This document shows, one piece after another, positions 43,524-52,430 of a DNA stretch of 64,000 nucleotides. The DNA is from Acetivibrio cellulolyticus CD2 (GTDB taxonomy: Bacteria > Bacillota > Clostridia > Acetivibrionales > Acetivibrionaceae): contig NZ_JH556653.1 in assembly GCF_000179595.2 (NCBI RefSeq), positions 1,922,059 to 1,986,058 of the forward strand, in the 5' to 3' direction. A program made the translations under genes and the position numbers. The notes beneath the pieces were generated by a model. That model was not told the origin of the DNA, ran no database searches, and was given only the letters and a program-made list of their open reading frames with translations. How positions within the stretch are numbered: position 1 is the first letter of the stretch; each line of letters opens with the position of its first letter.

Positions 43524-44867
43524 TTATTCCCTGAATTTCTCCAAATTAGCAAACTTGGTATATTGCCCGAGCCATGCAAGCTCAACAGTACCTGTAGAAC
43601 CGGCTCTATGTTTAGCAATAATAGCTTCTGCTACATTCTTTTTATCTGTATCAGGATTATAATAATCATCCCTGTAAAGAAACATAACTATATCGGCATC
43701 TTGCTCAATTGCTCCAGACTCTCTAAGGTCACTCAGTATCGGTCTGTGATCCTGCCTCTGTTCAGGAGCACGGCTAAGCTGTGATAATGTAATTACAGGT
43801 ACATTTATTTCCTTTGCCAGAATTTTAAGAGATCTGGAAATCTCTGATATCTCCTGTTGACGATTATCGGATTTGCCTCCACTCTTACCCTGCATAAGCT
43901 GAAGATAATCTATAACCACAAGCCCAAGGTCCTTTTCAATTTTAAGCCTTCTGCACTTGGCTCTGATCTCCATTATACTTGTCCCAGGCGTATCATCTAT
44001 ATAGATTGGCGCCTCAGACAACGGTCCTAAAGCTCTTGCAACCTTTTGCCAGTCACTGTCTTCAAGTTTACCGGTCCTCATCCTCTGGCTGTCAACCATG
44101 GCCTCTGAGGCCAACATTCTATTAACCAGCTGTTCCCTTGACATTTCCAGACTGAATATGGCTACAGGAACTCTTGAATGTATTGCTGCATACTGGGCAA
44201 TATTCAGCACAAAGGCTGTCTTACCCATAGCAGGTCTTGCCGCAATCAGAATCAGGTCTGAATTATGAAGGCCCGCTGTTTTATAGTCCAGATCTGCAAA
44301 TCCAGTAGGAATACCGGTAATATTACCCTTACTGTTATACAATTCTTCAAGTCTGTTAAAGGTATCTACTAAAACATCCTTTATAGGAACAAATCCTTGA
44401 GTATTCCTGTTTTGCAGAAGATCAAAAATGCCTTTTTCAGCCTTATCCAATACATAAGAGACCTCTTCCGAAGCCTCATAGCCCATGTTAACTATACTGG
44501 ATGACACCTTGATCAGGTTCCTCAAAATCGCCTTTTCCTCAACTATCTTAGCATAGTGTTTGGCGTTTGCAGTAGTGGGGACAACATTTGCAAGGTTGGT
44601 AAGATATTCAAGTCCCCCAACACTATCCAAAGTACCCCTTATTTTGAGTCTTTCCGCTACAGTAATTAGGTCTATAGGTTCTGCTTTTTCGTAAAGATCT
44701 ATGATCGCTTCGAATATTTCCTTATGGTCTTCCCTGTAGAAATCCTGGCTTTTAATTATTTCAGTTACATTTGTAAGTACTTCCTTATCAAGAAGTATTG
44801 AACCAAGGACAGACTGCTCTGCCTCTAGATTTTGAGGTGGTATTCTACCTAATGAACCTATATCCAT
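43524..44867 (-). CDS. dnaB: Replicative DNA helicase DnaB
   Basis: A 447-residue replicative helicase (called DnaC in Bacillus). The N-terminal domain starts PPQNLEAEQSVLGSILLD, and the RecA-like core has Walker A ARPAMGKTA, VVIDYLQLM and the DnaB-like LSQLSRAPEQR. No intein is seen. It unwinds DNA at the replication fork. It lies 15 bases downstream of rplI, the common rplI-dnaB pairing. GAAGAGG lies 6 bases before the ATG. Confidence 0.99.
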   Translation of the reverse strand: MDIGSLGRIPPQNLEAEQSVLGSILLDKEVLTNVTEIIKSQDFYREDHKEIFEAIIDLYEKAEPIDLITVAERLKIRGTLDSVGGLEYLTNLANVVPTTANAKHYAKIVEEKAILRNLIKVSSSIVNMGYEASEEVSYVLDKAEKGIFDLLQNRNTQGFVPIKDVLVDTFNRLEELYNSKGNITGIPTGFADLDYKTAGLHNSDLILIAARPAMGKTAFVLNIAQYAAIHSRVPVAIFSLEMSREQLVNRMLASEAMVDSQRMRTGKLEDSDWQKVARALGPLSEAPIYIDDTPGTSIMEIRAKCRRLKIEKDLGLVVIDYLQLMQGKSGGKSDNRQQEISEISRSLKILAKEINVPVITLSQLSRAPEQRQDHRPILSDLRESGAIEQDADIVMFLYRDDYYNPDTDKKNVAEAIIAKHRAGSTGTVELAWLGQYTKFANLEKFRE

Positions 44868-44881
44868 ATCTTTACCTCTTC

Positions 44882-45328
44882 TTACTCCTGTTCAACCTTT
44901 ATTGACAGCTTTCCTGACACCCCAGGATAAAGCTTTACTTCCGCTTCATATGTACCTAACGCCTTTAACGCATCACTCATGTTGATTTTCTTCTTGTCTA
45001 TGTCAAGTTTGTGGTCCTTTAAGAGCTTGTCCGCAACATCTTTTGTTGTAATAGATCCAAACAGCTTTCCGCTTTCTCCTGCCTTTGTTTTAAATACAAC
45101 AGTTATAGATTTTAATTTCTCCGCCAAATCCTTTGCCTGCTGCAACTCTTTGGCCTTTTTATTCTTTTCGGCTTCTTTTTTAGTATTCATAACATTTATA
45201 TTTGCTGAACTTGCCTCTACCGCAAGCCCCTTTGGAAGCAGAAAATTTCTTGCATAACCATCACTTACCTCTACCATGCTTTCCTTTTTGCCCAATCCCT
45301 TAACATCAGCTTTTAATATTAGTTTCAT
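44882..45328 (-). CDS. rplI: Ribosomal protein L9
   Basis: A 148-residue L9. The start MKLILKADVKGLGKK and GYARNFLLPKGLAV mark the N-terminal 23S-binding domain, followed by the long connecting helix and the C-terminal domain ending with VEQE. The ATG at 45328 has AAGGAGAG 7 bases upstream; an in-frame start seven codons earlier lies within that site. It lies 50 bases downstream of gdpP and just upstream of dnaB, as is common in Bacillota. Confidence 0.98.
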   Translation of the reverse strand: MKLILKADVKGLGKKESMVEVSDGYARNFLLPKGLAVEASSANINVMNTKKEAEKNKKAKELQQAKDLAEKLKSITVVFKTKAGESGKLFGSITTKDVADKLLKDHKLDIDKKKINMSDALKALGTYEAEVKLYPGVSGKLSIKVEQE

Positions 45329-45378
45329 TTTATATCTCTCCTTAAACAATTGATTAATCTATAATACTCTAACAAACC

Positions 45379-47388
45379 TTAAGTTTCCTCTTTTTTAATA
45401 TTCTCCATATACTCCAAAATGGCATTCTTCAACTTTTCCTTTGCTTCCTCAATTGACACTCCTTGAAGCTGCGCTCCTGCTACTGTCATATGTCCCCCTC
45501 CGCCCAGCTTTTCCAATATCATCTGAACATTTACATCTCCTAGGGATCTACCGCTTATAGAAATGCTGCCATTTATTGAGCTCATAACAAAAGCTGCATT
45601 CACACCTGCCAGGCTCACAAGTTGGTCTGCCGCCTGTGCAGCAATCAAAGCGGAATTCCTTATAATTGGAGAACAAACAGAAACTGCAATATTATCCATT
45701 AAGATCTCTGCATCCTTAACAGTGTTGGAAATATTGATATACGTATCGATATCATTCTGAAACAACTGCTTAACCGCTACAGTATCAACTCCTTGCCTTC
45801 TTAAAAACGCTGCAGCCTCAAAAGTTCTCACTCCGGTCTTAAAGGTAAAGTTTTTGGTATCAACCACAATTCCTGCATACAAGGCTTCAGACTCTATCGG
45901 TTTCAATTTTACCTTTTCCTCTACATATTGCAAAATCTCGGTAACAAGCTCACAAGTCGAGGATGCATATGTTTCGTGGTAGGTAAGAACTGCCTCCTGC
46001 AAATAATCAGCGCCTCTTCTGTGATGATCGATTACGACAATCTGGTCCGTATATCTGATCAATTCAGGAGCCTCTGTATATTTAGGTCTGTGGGTATCCA
46101 CAATAATCAATAAAGTCTTTTTTCCTATCTTATCTAAGGCATCATTGGTCGCAATAAATATATTCTCATATTCGTTGCTTTTCTCCACTTTGGAAACAAA
46201 CTTATCAATTGTTGGGTTCGAGCTGTTGAGTACAATATAAACTTCCTTATTACGATTCTTAGCCACCCTGTAAATTCCTACTGCAGCACCCAAACAGTCA
46301 ATATCACAATTGTAGTGTCCCATTATCATTACATTTGAAGCCTGATCAATGAGCTCTCTTAACGCATATGCAATAACCCTTGCTTTTACTCTTGTCCTCT
46401 TTTCAAGCTCCCTGGACTTGCCGCCATAAAAGATGAAATCCTTACTATCCTTTATAACTACCTGATCGCCGCCTCTTCCCAATGCAATATCTATCGAAGC
46501 GCTAGCATACTTGAAATTCTCCCAAAAAGACTCTCCATTCAATCCAATCCCCATACTAAGGGTTACCGGAATTTTATTTCCAAGATTTATTTCTTTCACA
46601 TTGTCTAAAATCTCAAATCTCTTTTCTTCAAATTCCTTCATATACCTATATTCAAAAACAAACAGGTATCTGTCTCTTTCAAATTTCTTAATAATACTGC
46701 CGGTATTGCTGACCCACTGATTTATCTTTGCATCAATCTCTGCCAGCATTTGAGGACGCTTTGAGTCTTCCGTGCTCTGCATCAGGTCGTCGTAGTTGTC
46801 TACAACAATAAGTCCTATAGTTACCTTTTCATCATAATACTGTTTTTTCATTTTCACAAGCTCAGTATTATCAATAAAATATAGAAGTAGTATAAAACCA
46901 TCCTCATCAATTTTGCTATCAACTTTTACAAAGTTACCCAAAACATTGTAATTCCTATCGTTCACAACAATTTCTTTTGAGAAATTCATCTGCTCGTTCC
47001 CAATATTATCAGCGTCCAATTCCTTAACAAAAGAGTGTATTGTTTTCTCAAGCAGATCCACTCCACCAAAAATCTCTTTAGAAGATGAATTGTACCATAT
47101 TATAGTTCCATCTACCTCTATTACTACAAGGGGCATTGGAAAATTCAGCAAGGTATCCTTTGTAGCTGTATCAATATTTAATGTTAAGTTTTCAATGTAT
47201 TTGGTAATCTCTTTGTGCCTTATATAATTGGATCTGTAATTATAATACACTAAAAAAATGAATATTACAAAGCCAGGCAGCGCAATTTTGTAATCCAAAT
47301 AAGCAATTACTGCCAATAGAATAAATATTGACCAAAGATAAAAGCCCGCCTTTGGAATAAAAATCCCTGTATGCTTTTTACTGTCCAT
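45379..47388 (-). CDS. gdpP: Cyclic-di-AMP phosphodiesterase GdpP
   Basis: A membrane protein of about 669 residues with the GdpP layout. Two N-terminal membrane segments (FYLWSIFILLAVIAYLD, LPGFVIFIFLVYYNY) are followed by a PAS domain, a degenerate GGDEF domain and a DHH/DHHA1 phosphodiesterase with MGHYNCDIDCLG, VDTHRP, VIDHHRRG and GGGGHMTVAG. It breaks down c-di-AMP. The ATG at 47388 has AGGAGAT 6 bases upstream; an in-frame start 9 codons earlier has none. It forms an operon with rplI and dnaB. Confidence 0.95.
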   Translation of the reverse strand: MDSKKHTGIFIPKAGFYLWSIFILLAVIAYLDYKIALPGFVIFIFLVYYNYRSNYIRHKEITKYIENLTLNIDTATKDTLLNFPMPLVVIEVDGTIIWYNSSSKEIFGGVDLLEKTIHSFVKELDADNIGNEQMNFSKEIVVNDRNYNVLGNFVKVDSKIDEDGFILLLYFIDNTELVKMKKQYYDEKVTIGLIVVDNYDDLMQSTEDSKRPQMLAEIDAKINQWVSNTGSIIKKFERDRYLFVFEYRYMKEFEEKRFEILDNVKEINLGNKIPVTLSMGIGLNGESFWENFKYASASIDIALGRGGDQVVIKDSKDFIFYGGKSRELEKRTRVKARVIAYALRELIDQASNVMIMGHYNCDIDCLGAAVGIYRVAKNRNKEVYIVLNSSNPTIDKFVSKVEKSNEYENIFIATNDALDKIGKKTLLIIVDTHRPKYTEAPELIRYTDQIVVIDHHRRGADYLQEAVLTYHETYASSTCELVTEILQYVEEKVKLKPIESEALYAGIVVDTKNFTFKTGVRTFEAAAFLRRQGVDTVAVKQLFQNDIDTYINISNTVKDAEILMDNIAVSVCSPIIRNSALIAAQAADQLVSLAGVNAAFVMSSINGSISISGRSLGDVNVQMILEKLGGGGHMTVAGAQLQGVSIEEAKEKLKNAILEYMENIKKEET

Positions 47389-47485
47389 AAATATATCTCC
47401 TGTTAAAGGTATCACTATTTAAAAATACAAAATAAATGATCCTTGCATCAATAAACATTTAAAACAGATTTTGATACGCTTTTCT

Positions 47486-47824
47486 CTATTGTTTCTTTAT
47501 CCTTGAACTATTTAAATGTCTTGACAGTTCAGACAAATCTCCATAATGTTTTTCTACATCATGGTTTTCAATCAGGCCAAGTTTAACTTTATTCTCAATT
47601 TTTAATTCAATTGAGTTATAGCTTATACCTAAACGCCTGCCTAACAAATAGCATATCAATATTATATTTGACAAAGTATCGGAAACAGATTCATGCACTT
47701 CTTCCTTAACCCCGTTTACCAAAACCTTGAACAAATTTGCAATATCCGTTAGAAGTTCACTTTTAAGCCATTCAATTATTTTGATATTCCTGGTTATGTC
47801 AATTTCCTTGTCGAACAAAGCCAT
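47486..47824 (-). CDS. MazG-like family protein
   Basis: A 112-residue helical protein of the MazG-like family. The core ESVSDTLSNIILICYLLGRRLG is the conserved helix with the acidic residues seen in such proteins, and a pattern like KLGLIE follows. MazG proteins hydrolyse nucleoside triphosphates; this single-domain kind is common in clostridia, with no known task. TGGAGTGG lies just upstream of the ATG. It stands between gdpP and pheA with gaps of 97 and 131 bases, which show nothing notable. Confidence 0.82.
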   Translation of the reverse strand: MALFDKEIDITRNIKIIEWLKSELLTDIANLFKVLVNGVKEEVHESVSDTLSNIILICYLLGRRLGISYNSIELKIENKVKLGLIENHDVEKHYGDLSELSRHLNSSRIKKQ

Positions 47825-47955
47825 AAAACCACTCCACTAGAATTTAATAATTACAAACAACATGTGCCATATATTATAACATTAATAATTTTTCAAGTGT
47901 GTAATTTCCCAAAAAAACATTAAGTTAAATTTATGATACATGAGTAATTTTTCAT

Positions 47956-48789
47956 CTATTCCCTATCAAATTCAGGATAAGAACCCAGGAACTTATAAAA
48001 TGAAGCTTTTCTTTGAACCATGGTCAAAGCATCTCTTATATCATCATCCTCAATATGGCCTTTCAAATCTATAAAAAATATATATTTTCCAAGTTTATTC
48101 TTTGCAGGTCTTGACTCAATCCTGGTCATATTTATATCCCACAGACTGAAAATATCCAATACTCTATAGAGGCTTCCCGGCCTGTCTTCTGTGGAAAACA
48201 CTATCGAAGTCTTGTTCTTTGCAGCTTTTTGAGCAGCTTCTTTTGATACTACCACAAACCTGGTAAAGTTATTCTTACTGTCTTGAATGCCTTCAGCTAT
48301 GATATCTAGACCATATACTTTTGCTGCGGTACTCGAGCCTATAGCTGCCATATTAAAATTAGCCTCAGCAACTTCCCTTGCAGCCTCTGCAGTACTATAT
48401 ATAAATCTTATTTCAGCATTAGGAAAATTAGATTCCAGGTAATTTCTACACTGGCCGATTGGCTGCGGGTGCGAAAGAATGTGTTTAATTCCATCGAGCT
48501 CTGTACCTTTCCTGATCAAAAGATTTTGCTTCACTTCGATGGCAATCTCAGCTTTTATTTTAAGATCAACATCGGTTGCAAGAGTATCTAATGTTGCACT
48601 TACTGCACCTTCCAATGAATTCTCAATTGGCACTATTCCCTCATCAATTTCATCTCTATTTACTGCATAAATTATTTCAGCAAAAGTATTATAGGCACAC
48701 TCAATAAAATCATTATTTCCTTTTTTATATTCAAGCAAAGCTTCCTGTGAAAAAGTACCTTTAGGTCCTAAAAATCCGATTTTCAACAT
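47956..48789 (-). CDS. pheA: Prephenate dehydratase PheA
   Basis: A 277-residue prephenate dehydratase. The start FLGPKGTFSQEALL, VPIENSLEGAVSATLDTL and NNFTRFVVVS (the TRF motif) lie in the catalytic part, and the C-terminal ACT domain (from SIVFSTEDRPGSLYRVL) has ESRP, which binds phenylalanine for feedback inhibition. It makes phenylpyruvate for phenylalanine synthesis. AAGGGGA lies before the ATG. It is a single gene whose start faces the permease gene at 49026 across a 236-base divergent region. Confidence 0.97.
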   Translation of the reverse strand: MLKIGFLGPKGTFSQEALLEYKKGNNDFIECAYNTFAEIIYAVNRDEIDEGIVPIENSLEGAVSATLDTLATDVDLKIKAEIAIEVKQNLLIRKGTELDGIKHILSHPQPIGQCRNYLESNFPNAEIRFIYSTAEAAREVAEANFNMAAIGSSTAAKVYGLDIIAEGIQDSKNNFTRFVVVSKEAAQKAAKNKTSIVFSTEDRPGSLYRVLDIFSLWDINMTRIESRPAKNKLGKYIFFIDLKGHIEDDDIRDALTMVQRKASFYKFLGSYPEFDRE

Positions 48790-48950
48790 ATAAATCCCCT
48801 TTTTTCAGTATCGCAAACATTATTTATATAATAACACTATTTAGTAAAGTTTTAAATATGTCATCTCAACATTGATTATAAGGAACAATTGAAAATTACT
48901 TCAGATTTTCTCATGGCCGAATTTATATTTTCAGCATTCATATATACATA

Positions 48951-48978
48951 TTGTGATTTGGTCAAAATATGTTATTAT
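48951..48978 (+). promoter_or_regulatory. Extended -10 promoter for the AI-2E family gene
   Basis: TTGTGA (48951-48956) and TATTAT (48973-48978) are 16 bases apart, with TGT just before the -10 box. It lies about 50 bases upstream of the ATG at 49026. Confidence 0.55.
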
Positions 48979-49025
48979 TTATCTTGATGCTTTTAATATT
49001 TTATCGTAATCGGAGGTAATGAAAA

Positions 49026-50123
49026 ATGTGGTTCAATCATAAATTTTTCAAATATGGAGTAGGTACTTTACTTACTTTACTAATAATATTTATGTTTGGG
49101 AAAATAGACTTTTTTCTTTTACCGTTCAGGAAACTGGTAGCAGCAATATTTGCACCAATCCTTGCCTCACTTATACTTTATTATATTCTAAGACCTCTAG
49201 TAAGATTATTTCAAAAATTCCGAATTCCAAAAACCGCTTCAATAGTAATTACTTTTATAGTTGCAATTATTCTCATTATAGCAATAGGTACAAATATTGG
49301 CGTAATTGTGGTTGAACAGTTTGATGATCTTATGTCCGAACTATATACCAATTTTGACATTTCATACTTTTCAAGAGATGCTTTTATGAATAATAAAATC
49401 TTTGAGTATTTACCCATAGATAAACTCGAACAAAAAGGCATGGAAATACTTGACAGCCTTATGAACAATTCAAAAAACTTCTTTATGGGCATTCTGTCAA
49501 CAGTTACAAATATAAGCACCATAATTCTAATGATTCCATTCATACTCTTTTACTTTCTAAAAGACGATGAAGAATTTAGTAAAAACCTTATTGAGCATCT
49601 TCCAAAAAAGCATGTTGCAAATGTGGAAAAAATATTGTATGACATCGACAAAGCTCTTTCTTCCTACCTTGTAGGGCAGATGACTGTTGCTATGGCCGAT
49701 GGAATACTTATGTTCATTGGTTATTTAATAATCGGCATAAAATACCCTTTGATTTTATCGATTTTTGTAGTAATTACAGCTATTATTCCCTTCTTTGGGC
49801 CATACATTGGTATTATCCCTGCTATATTCGTTGGTCTGACTATGAATCCACTAATGGCCGTTAAAGTTTTCCTTCTCGAGACAATAGTACAACAAATTGA
49901 CGGAAATTTTATAGCGCCACAGATCATGAGACAAAAGCTTAACGTACATCCTGTCACTGTAATCCTTCTTCTTATGATAGGATCTGCTTTATATGGTTTT
50001 GTCGGGCTACTGATAGTAGTACCTGTATATGCAGCTTTATCAGTTACCATTAAAAATGTCTACAGAATATATAAGGTAGAAAAATTAAATCATAGTAAAT
50101 TAAAACCTACTGATTTGACCTAA
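49026..50123 (+). CDS. AI-2E family transporter (PerM/YdiK-like membrane permease)
   Basis: A 365-residue membrane protein of the AI-2E/UPF0118 family. It has about seven membrane segments in two groups and the family-typical C-terminal stretch ITAIIPFFGPYIGIIPAIFVG and MRQKLNVHPVTVILLLMIG. Some members export autoinducer-2 or act as sodium/proton antiporters; its substrate is unknown. It is the first rightward gene after a long leftward stretch. GGAGG lies 10 bases before the ATG. Confidence 0.93.
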   Translation: MWFNHKFFKYGVGTLLTLLIIFMFGKIDFFLLPFRKLVAAIFAPILASLILYYILRPLVRLFQKFRIPKTASIVITFIVAIILIIAIGTNIGVIVVEQFDDLMSELYTNFDISYFSRDAFMNNKIFEYLPIDKLEQKGMEILDSLMNNSKNFFMGILSTVTNISTIILMIPFILFYFLKDDEEFSKNLIEHLPKKHVANVEKILYDIDKALSSYLVGQMTVAMADGILMFIGYLIIGIKYPLILSIFVVITAIIPFFGPYIGIIPAIFVGLTMNPLMAVKVFLLETIVQQIDGNFIAPQIMRQKLNVHPVTVILLLMIGSALYGFVGLLIVVPVYAALSVTIKNVYRIYKVEKLNHSKLKPTDLT

Positions 50124-50145
50124 CCACTTTTTATTATTTATACAC

Positions 50146-50178
50146 ATTTGCCAATTCACTTTAATTTCTCTGGCAAAT
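50146..50178 (+). terminator. Weak terminator after the AI-2E family gene
   Basis: An 8-bp perfect stem (50146-50153 with 50171-50178, ATTTGCCA and its complement) with a 17-base loop is followed by TATTTAAT on the plus strand. The loop is large and the T run interrupted, so the call is modest. Confidence 0.4.
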
Positions 50179-50189
50179 TATTTAATGAC

Positions 50190-50234
50190 AAAAAAACGGC
50201 AGGCAACATTGAAATTCGTCTTCATGCTGCCTGC
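50190..50234 (-). terminator. Terminator after the stalk-domain protein gene
   Basis: GCAGGCA (50199-50205) pairs with TGCCTGC (50228-50234) around a 22-base loop that can pair in part. Read leftward the stem is followed by TTTTTTT. It lies about 35 bases past the stop of the leftward gene at 50267-51430. Confidence 0.75.
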
Positions 50235-50266
50235 GATTATTATTTCTCAGATAATAACTAATTTGC

Positions 50267-51430
50267 TCACTTCAGCTTTTCTCCAATTACAACGATTTGA
50301 CCTTCCGATACCCAATCCACGCTTGTATTAAGAGATTCACCGATAAATCTGAGTGGTACTACCGTCCTTCCATTTACTATCTTTGCAGGTACATCGAGTT
50401 TTAAAGGACTTCCGTTAACATACGCTGTTGTGTTTCCGATTGTCAATTCTATAACTATACCATCTTTTTTGACAGTAACCTTTTTAGTATCCTCATCCCA
50501 TGACACTTCTGCTCCTAAGCCTTCTGCAATAGCTCTGAATGCCACAAGAGTTCTTCCGCTTTCAATAAAGGGATGTTCACCCTGCTCAAACCCTGTCTTA
50601 ATACCATTGATATATAAGCTAATAACTTGTTCTTCACTACTGCCAAGCACTTTACCGAGTTTTTCATACTTAGCAATGTCTACACTCTTGCCATCCACCC
50701 TTACAAGCTCTTCTAAAATTCCCACAGCATTATCCTTAAGGGCTCTTATATCTTCCATATATTGATTTACTTTAGTTGAACCTTCACCATACTGCTTAAT
50801 ATAGTCCGGCATATTAGCTTTAACATTTTCCAGTTGGTTTATAGTCTCTTCAAGCTCTGTTTCAATTTCTGTATAGTACTTATCCTCGTCACTCAGTTTT
50901 ATACTGCTTACCTTTATGGCTTTGGTCATATAAGCACTCGGACTGGTATCCTCTACTCCGGATATAATTACAACTTTACCTGCATACTCGCTGAAATTAT
51001 ATTCTCCTGTAAGCCTGAATCCTTTCAATTCGTAAAAACCACCTTCTAAGGTGTTTAACAAAATTGTGCCCTCTAAGACCAATTGTTCCTCCCCTGCCGG
51101 CAAACCATCAGCATTCACCTCGGTTATTGAAGAAACTTTAATTGCCTTATTCATAAAAATGCTCATGGAATTGCTGAGTTCTCCGTTTACAACTACCCTC
51201 TTGCCTTCATATTTACTGAAATCATACCCTCCCTCAAGCCTATAGCCATTCACCTCATAATAACCTGTTTCAAGTCTTTTATAGGTTACAACACCCGTAA
51301 TGTTTAGCTGGTTGGATTCCTTTGCCGCAGGTGTTGATGTGCTGTTTTCTCCTACTGCAAAAGCACATAACGGGCATGCCGCAATAGCTGCAATTAAGGT
51401 AAAAATCATAATCTTCTTACGCTCTTTCAT
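50267..51430 (-). CDS. Secreted protein with two repeats and a copper-amine-oxidase-like stalk domain
   Basis: A protein of about 387 residues. A signal peptide (IMIFTLIAAIAACPLCAFA) precedes two repeats of ~65 residues (near 45-110 and 115-180), each with a G-V-Y/F-E-G-RL---Y-FS-Y-GK-V-V-G pattern that looks like a small beta barrel. A charged helical linker follows, then a C-terminal copper amine oxidase N-terminal-like stalk domain (GRTLVAFRAIAEGLGAEVSW and GRTVVPLRFIGESLNTSVDW). It is not an oxidase. It probably sits on the cell surface. The ATG at 51430 has AAAGGAG 7 bases upstream; the ATG two codons earlier is too close to it. Confidence 0.88.
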   Translation of the reverse strand: MKERKKIMIFTLIAAIAACPLCAFAVGENSTSTPAAKESNQLNITGVVTYKRLETGYYEVNGYRLEGGYDFSKYEGKRVVVNGELSNSMSIFMNKAIKVSSITEVNADGLPAGEEQLVLEGTILLNTLEGGFYELKGFRLTGEYNFSEYAGKVVIISGVEDTSPSAYMTKAIKVSSIKLSDEDKYYTEIETELEETINQLENVKANMPDYIKQYGEGSTKVNQYMEDIRALKDNAVGILEELVRVDGKSVDIAKYEKLGKVLGSSEEQVISLYINGIKTGFEQGEHPFIESGRTLVAFRAIAEGLGAEVSWDEDTKKVTVKKDGIVIELTIGNTTAYVNGSPLKLDVPAKIVNGRTVVPLRFIGESLNTSVDWVSEGQIVVIGEKLK

Positions 51431-51493
51431 AGACATTCTCCTTTCACTTCAAAGCTTTTATTTTTTTAGACGTAAATCTTTTTAAAAAAGTTC

Positions 51494-51547
51494 ATGCATT
51501 ATAATATCGGTTGAATGCATTATAATATAAAATGGTCTAATTTCCAA
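51494..51547 (-). promoter_or_regulatory. Promoter with a 14-base direct repeat before the stalk-domain gene
   Basis: On the minus strand TTGGAA (51542-51547) and TATAAT (51519-51524) are 17 bases apart, a good sigma-A promoter. The 14-base sequence ATGCATTATAATAT (plus strand) occurs at 51515-51528 and again at 51494-51507, 21 bases apart, two helix turns. The second copy overlaps the likely start of transcription and could bind a regulator or act as a second -10. Confidence 0.55.
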
Positions 51548-51724
51548 TATCTGAGTACATTTATTTAGCATCAACTTGATATAAGAAATGAAAATTTCCT
51601 TATGCAAGAGTTTTCATATTTTTTCTTCTTGACTAACACTGGATAAATGTTACAATTAGCAAAGAAGCTATATAAAGAAAGTACTTTGACAATCAAAGAA
51701 ATTACGGAGGAATGGTAAATTATT

Positions 51725-52405
51725 ATGAATAAAAGAATATGGATCATTAGTTCGATTGCATTAGCTTCGCTTGTTGCCTTCTCTGAAACATATATAGTTT
51801 CACATGCTGATGAAAAATCTATAAACCCAGAATTGGATGAGTTAATAGCAGTAAGGCAAGAATACATAAGTAAAGGCAAAGAAGTACCTGATAATATAGA
51901 GAAAAAAGTTGAATTAGAAACTGAATTTAGTAAAAAGTTGAAAGAACAACATGAAAAGTGTGAAAAGCAAGTAGCTGATTTAGAAAAAAACAGAAATTCT
52001 GCGCCAAATTATAACAAGGCCAATATAAAACAAGGGAATGATGCTCGACCAGCTGACAGTATAAAAATTACTACAAACCCTGAAGAAAGCAAAATGGCAA
52101 CAGTGTTCGGCGAAGACCTTATACGCGATATGGATTTTACCACTGTTGCAGGTACTGAATATAATATATTGCTAGCCGGTTGTGAATTAGATAGTACAAC
52201 AGGCATAATAATTAACAAAGTATATTGCAAAGATTCATTTAGTGTTAAGTATGATAAATTGAGGTATGCTGGTAGAGGTAAAGTAACATTTGAATCTATT
52301 TGTAGTAAGTATAATATAGTGACATTTAGTTATGGTGACAATAAAAAAGGTTATTTTGACCTAAATGACAATAAAGCAATTTTTGAGGAATATAAAGCAA
52401 AATAA
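51725..52405 (+). CDS. Secreted unknown protein with a coiled-coil segment
   Basis: A 226-residue protein, not recognised. A signal peptide (IWIISSIALASLVAFSETYIVSHA) is followed by a charged helix, probably coiled coil (about 35-95), and a C-terminal domain of beta character (ATVFGEDLIRDMDFT, AGTEYNILLAG). GGAGG lies 14 bases before this ATG; a nearer ATG at 51712 opens only a 6-codon frame that ends at 51732 overlapping the true start, so translation may be weak or coupled. No other frame with a signal peptide exists here. It stands alone between a leftward gene and a convergent gene. Confidence 0.7.
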   Translation: MNKRIWIISSIALASLVAFSETYIVSHADEKSINPELDELIAVRQEYISKGKEVPDNIEKKVELETEFSKKLKEQHEKCEKQVADLEKNRNSAPNYNKANIKQGNDARPADSIKITTNPEESKMATVFGEDLIRDMDFTTVAGTEYNILLAGCELDSTTGIIINKVYCKDSFSVKYDKLRYAGRGKVTFESICSKYNIVTFSYGDNKKGYFDLNDNKAIFEEYKAK

Positions 52406-52430
52406 TCAGACGACTATCACTAGACGGTCA

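Noticed and set aside
50267-51430. Calling this gene and the one at 55807-58284 copper amine oxidases
   Set aside because: They have only the N-terminal stalk-like domain; no catalytic domain, topaquinone site or copper ligands are present.
51712-51732. A six-codon frame overlapping the start of the secreted protein at 51725
   Set aside because: Its ATG lies almost on top of the Shine-Dalgarno sequence, so it is unlikely to be translated efficiently.
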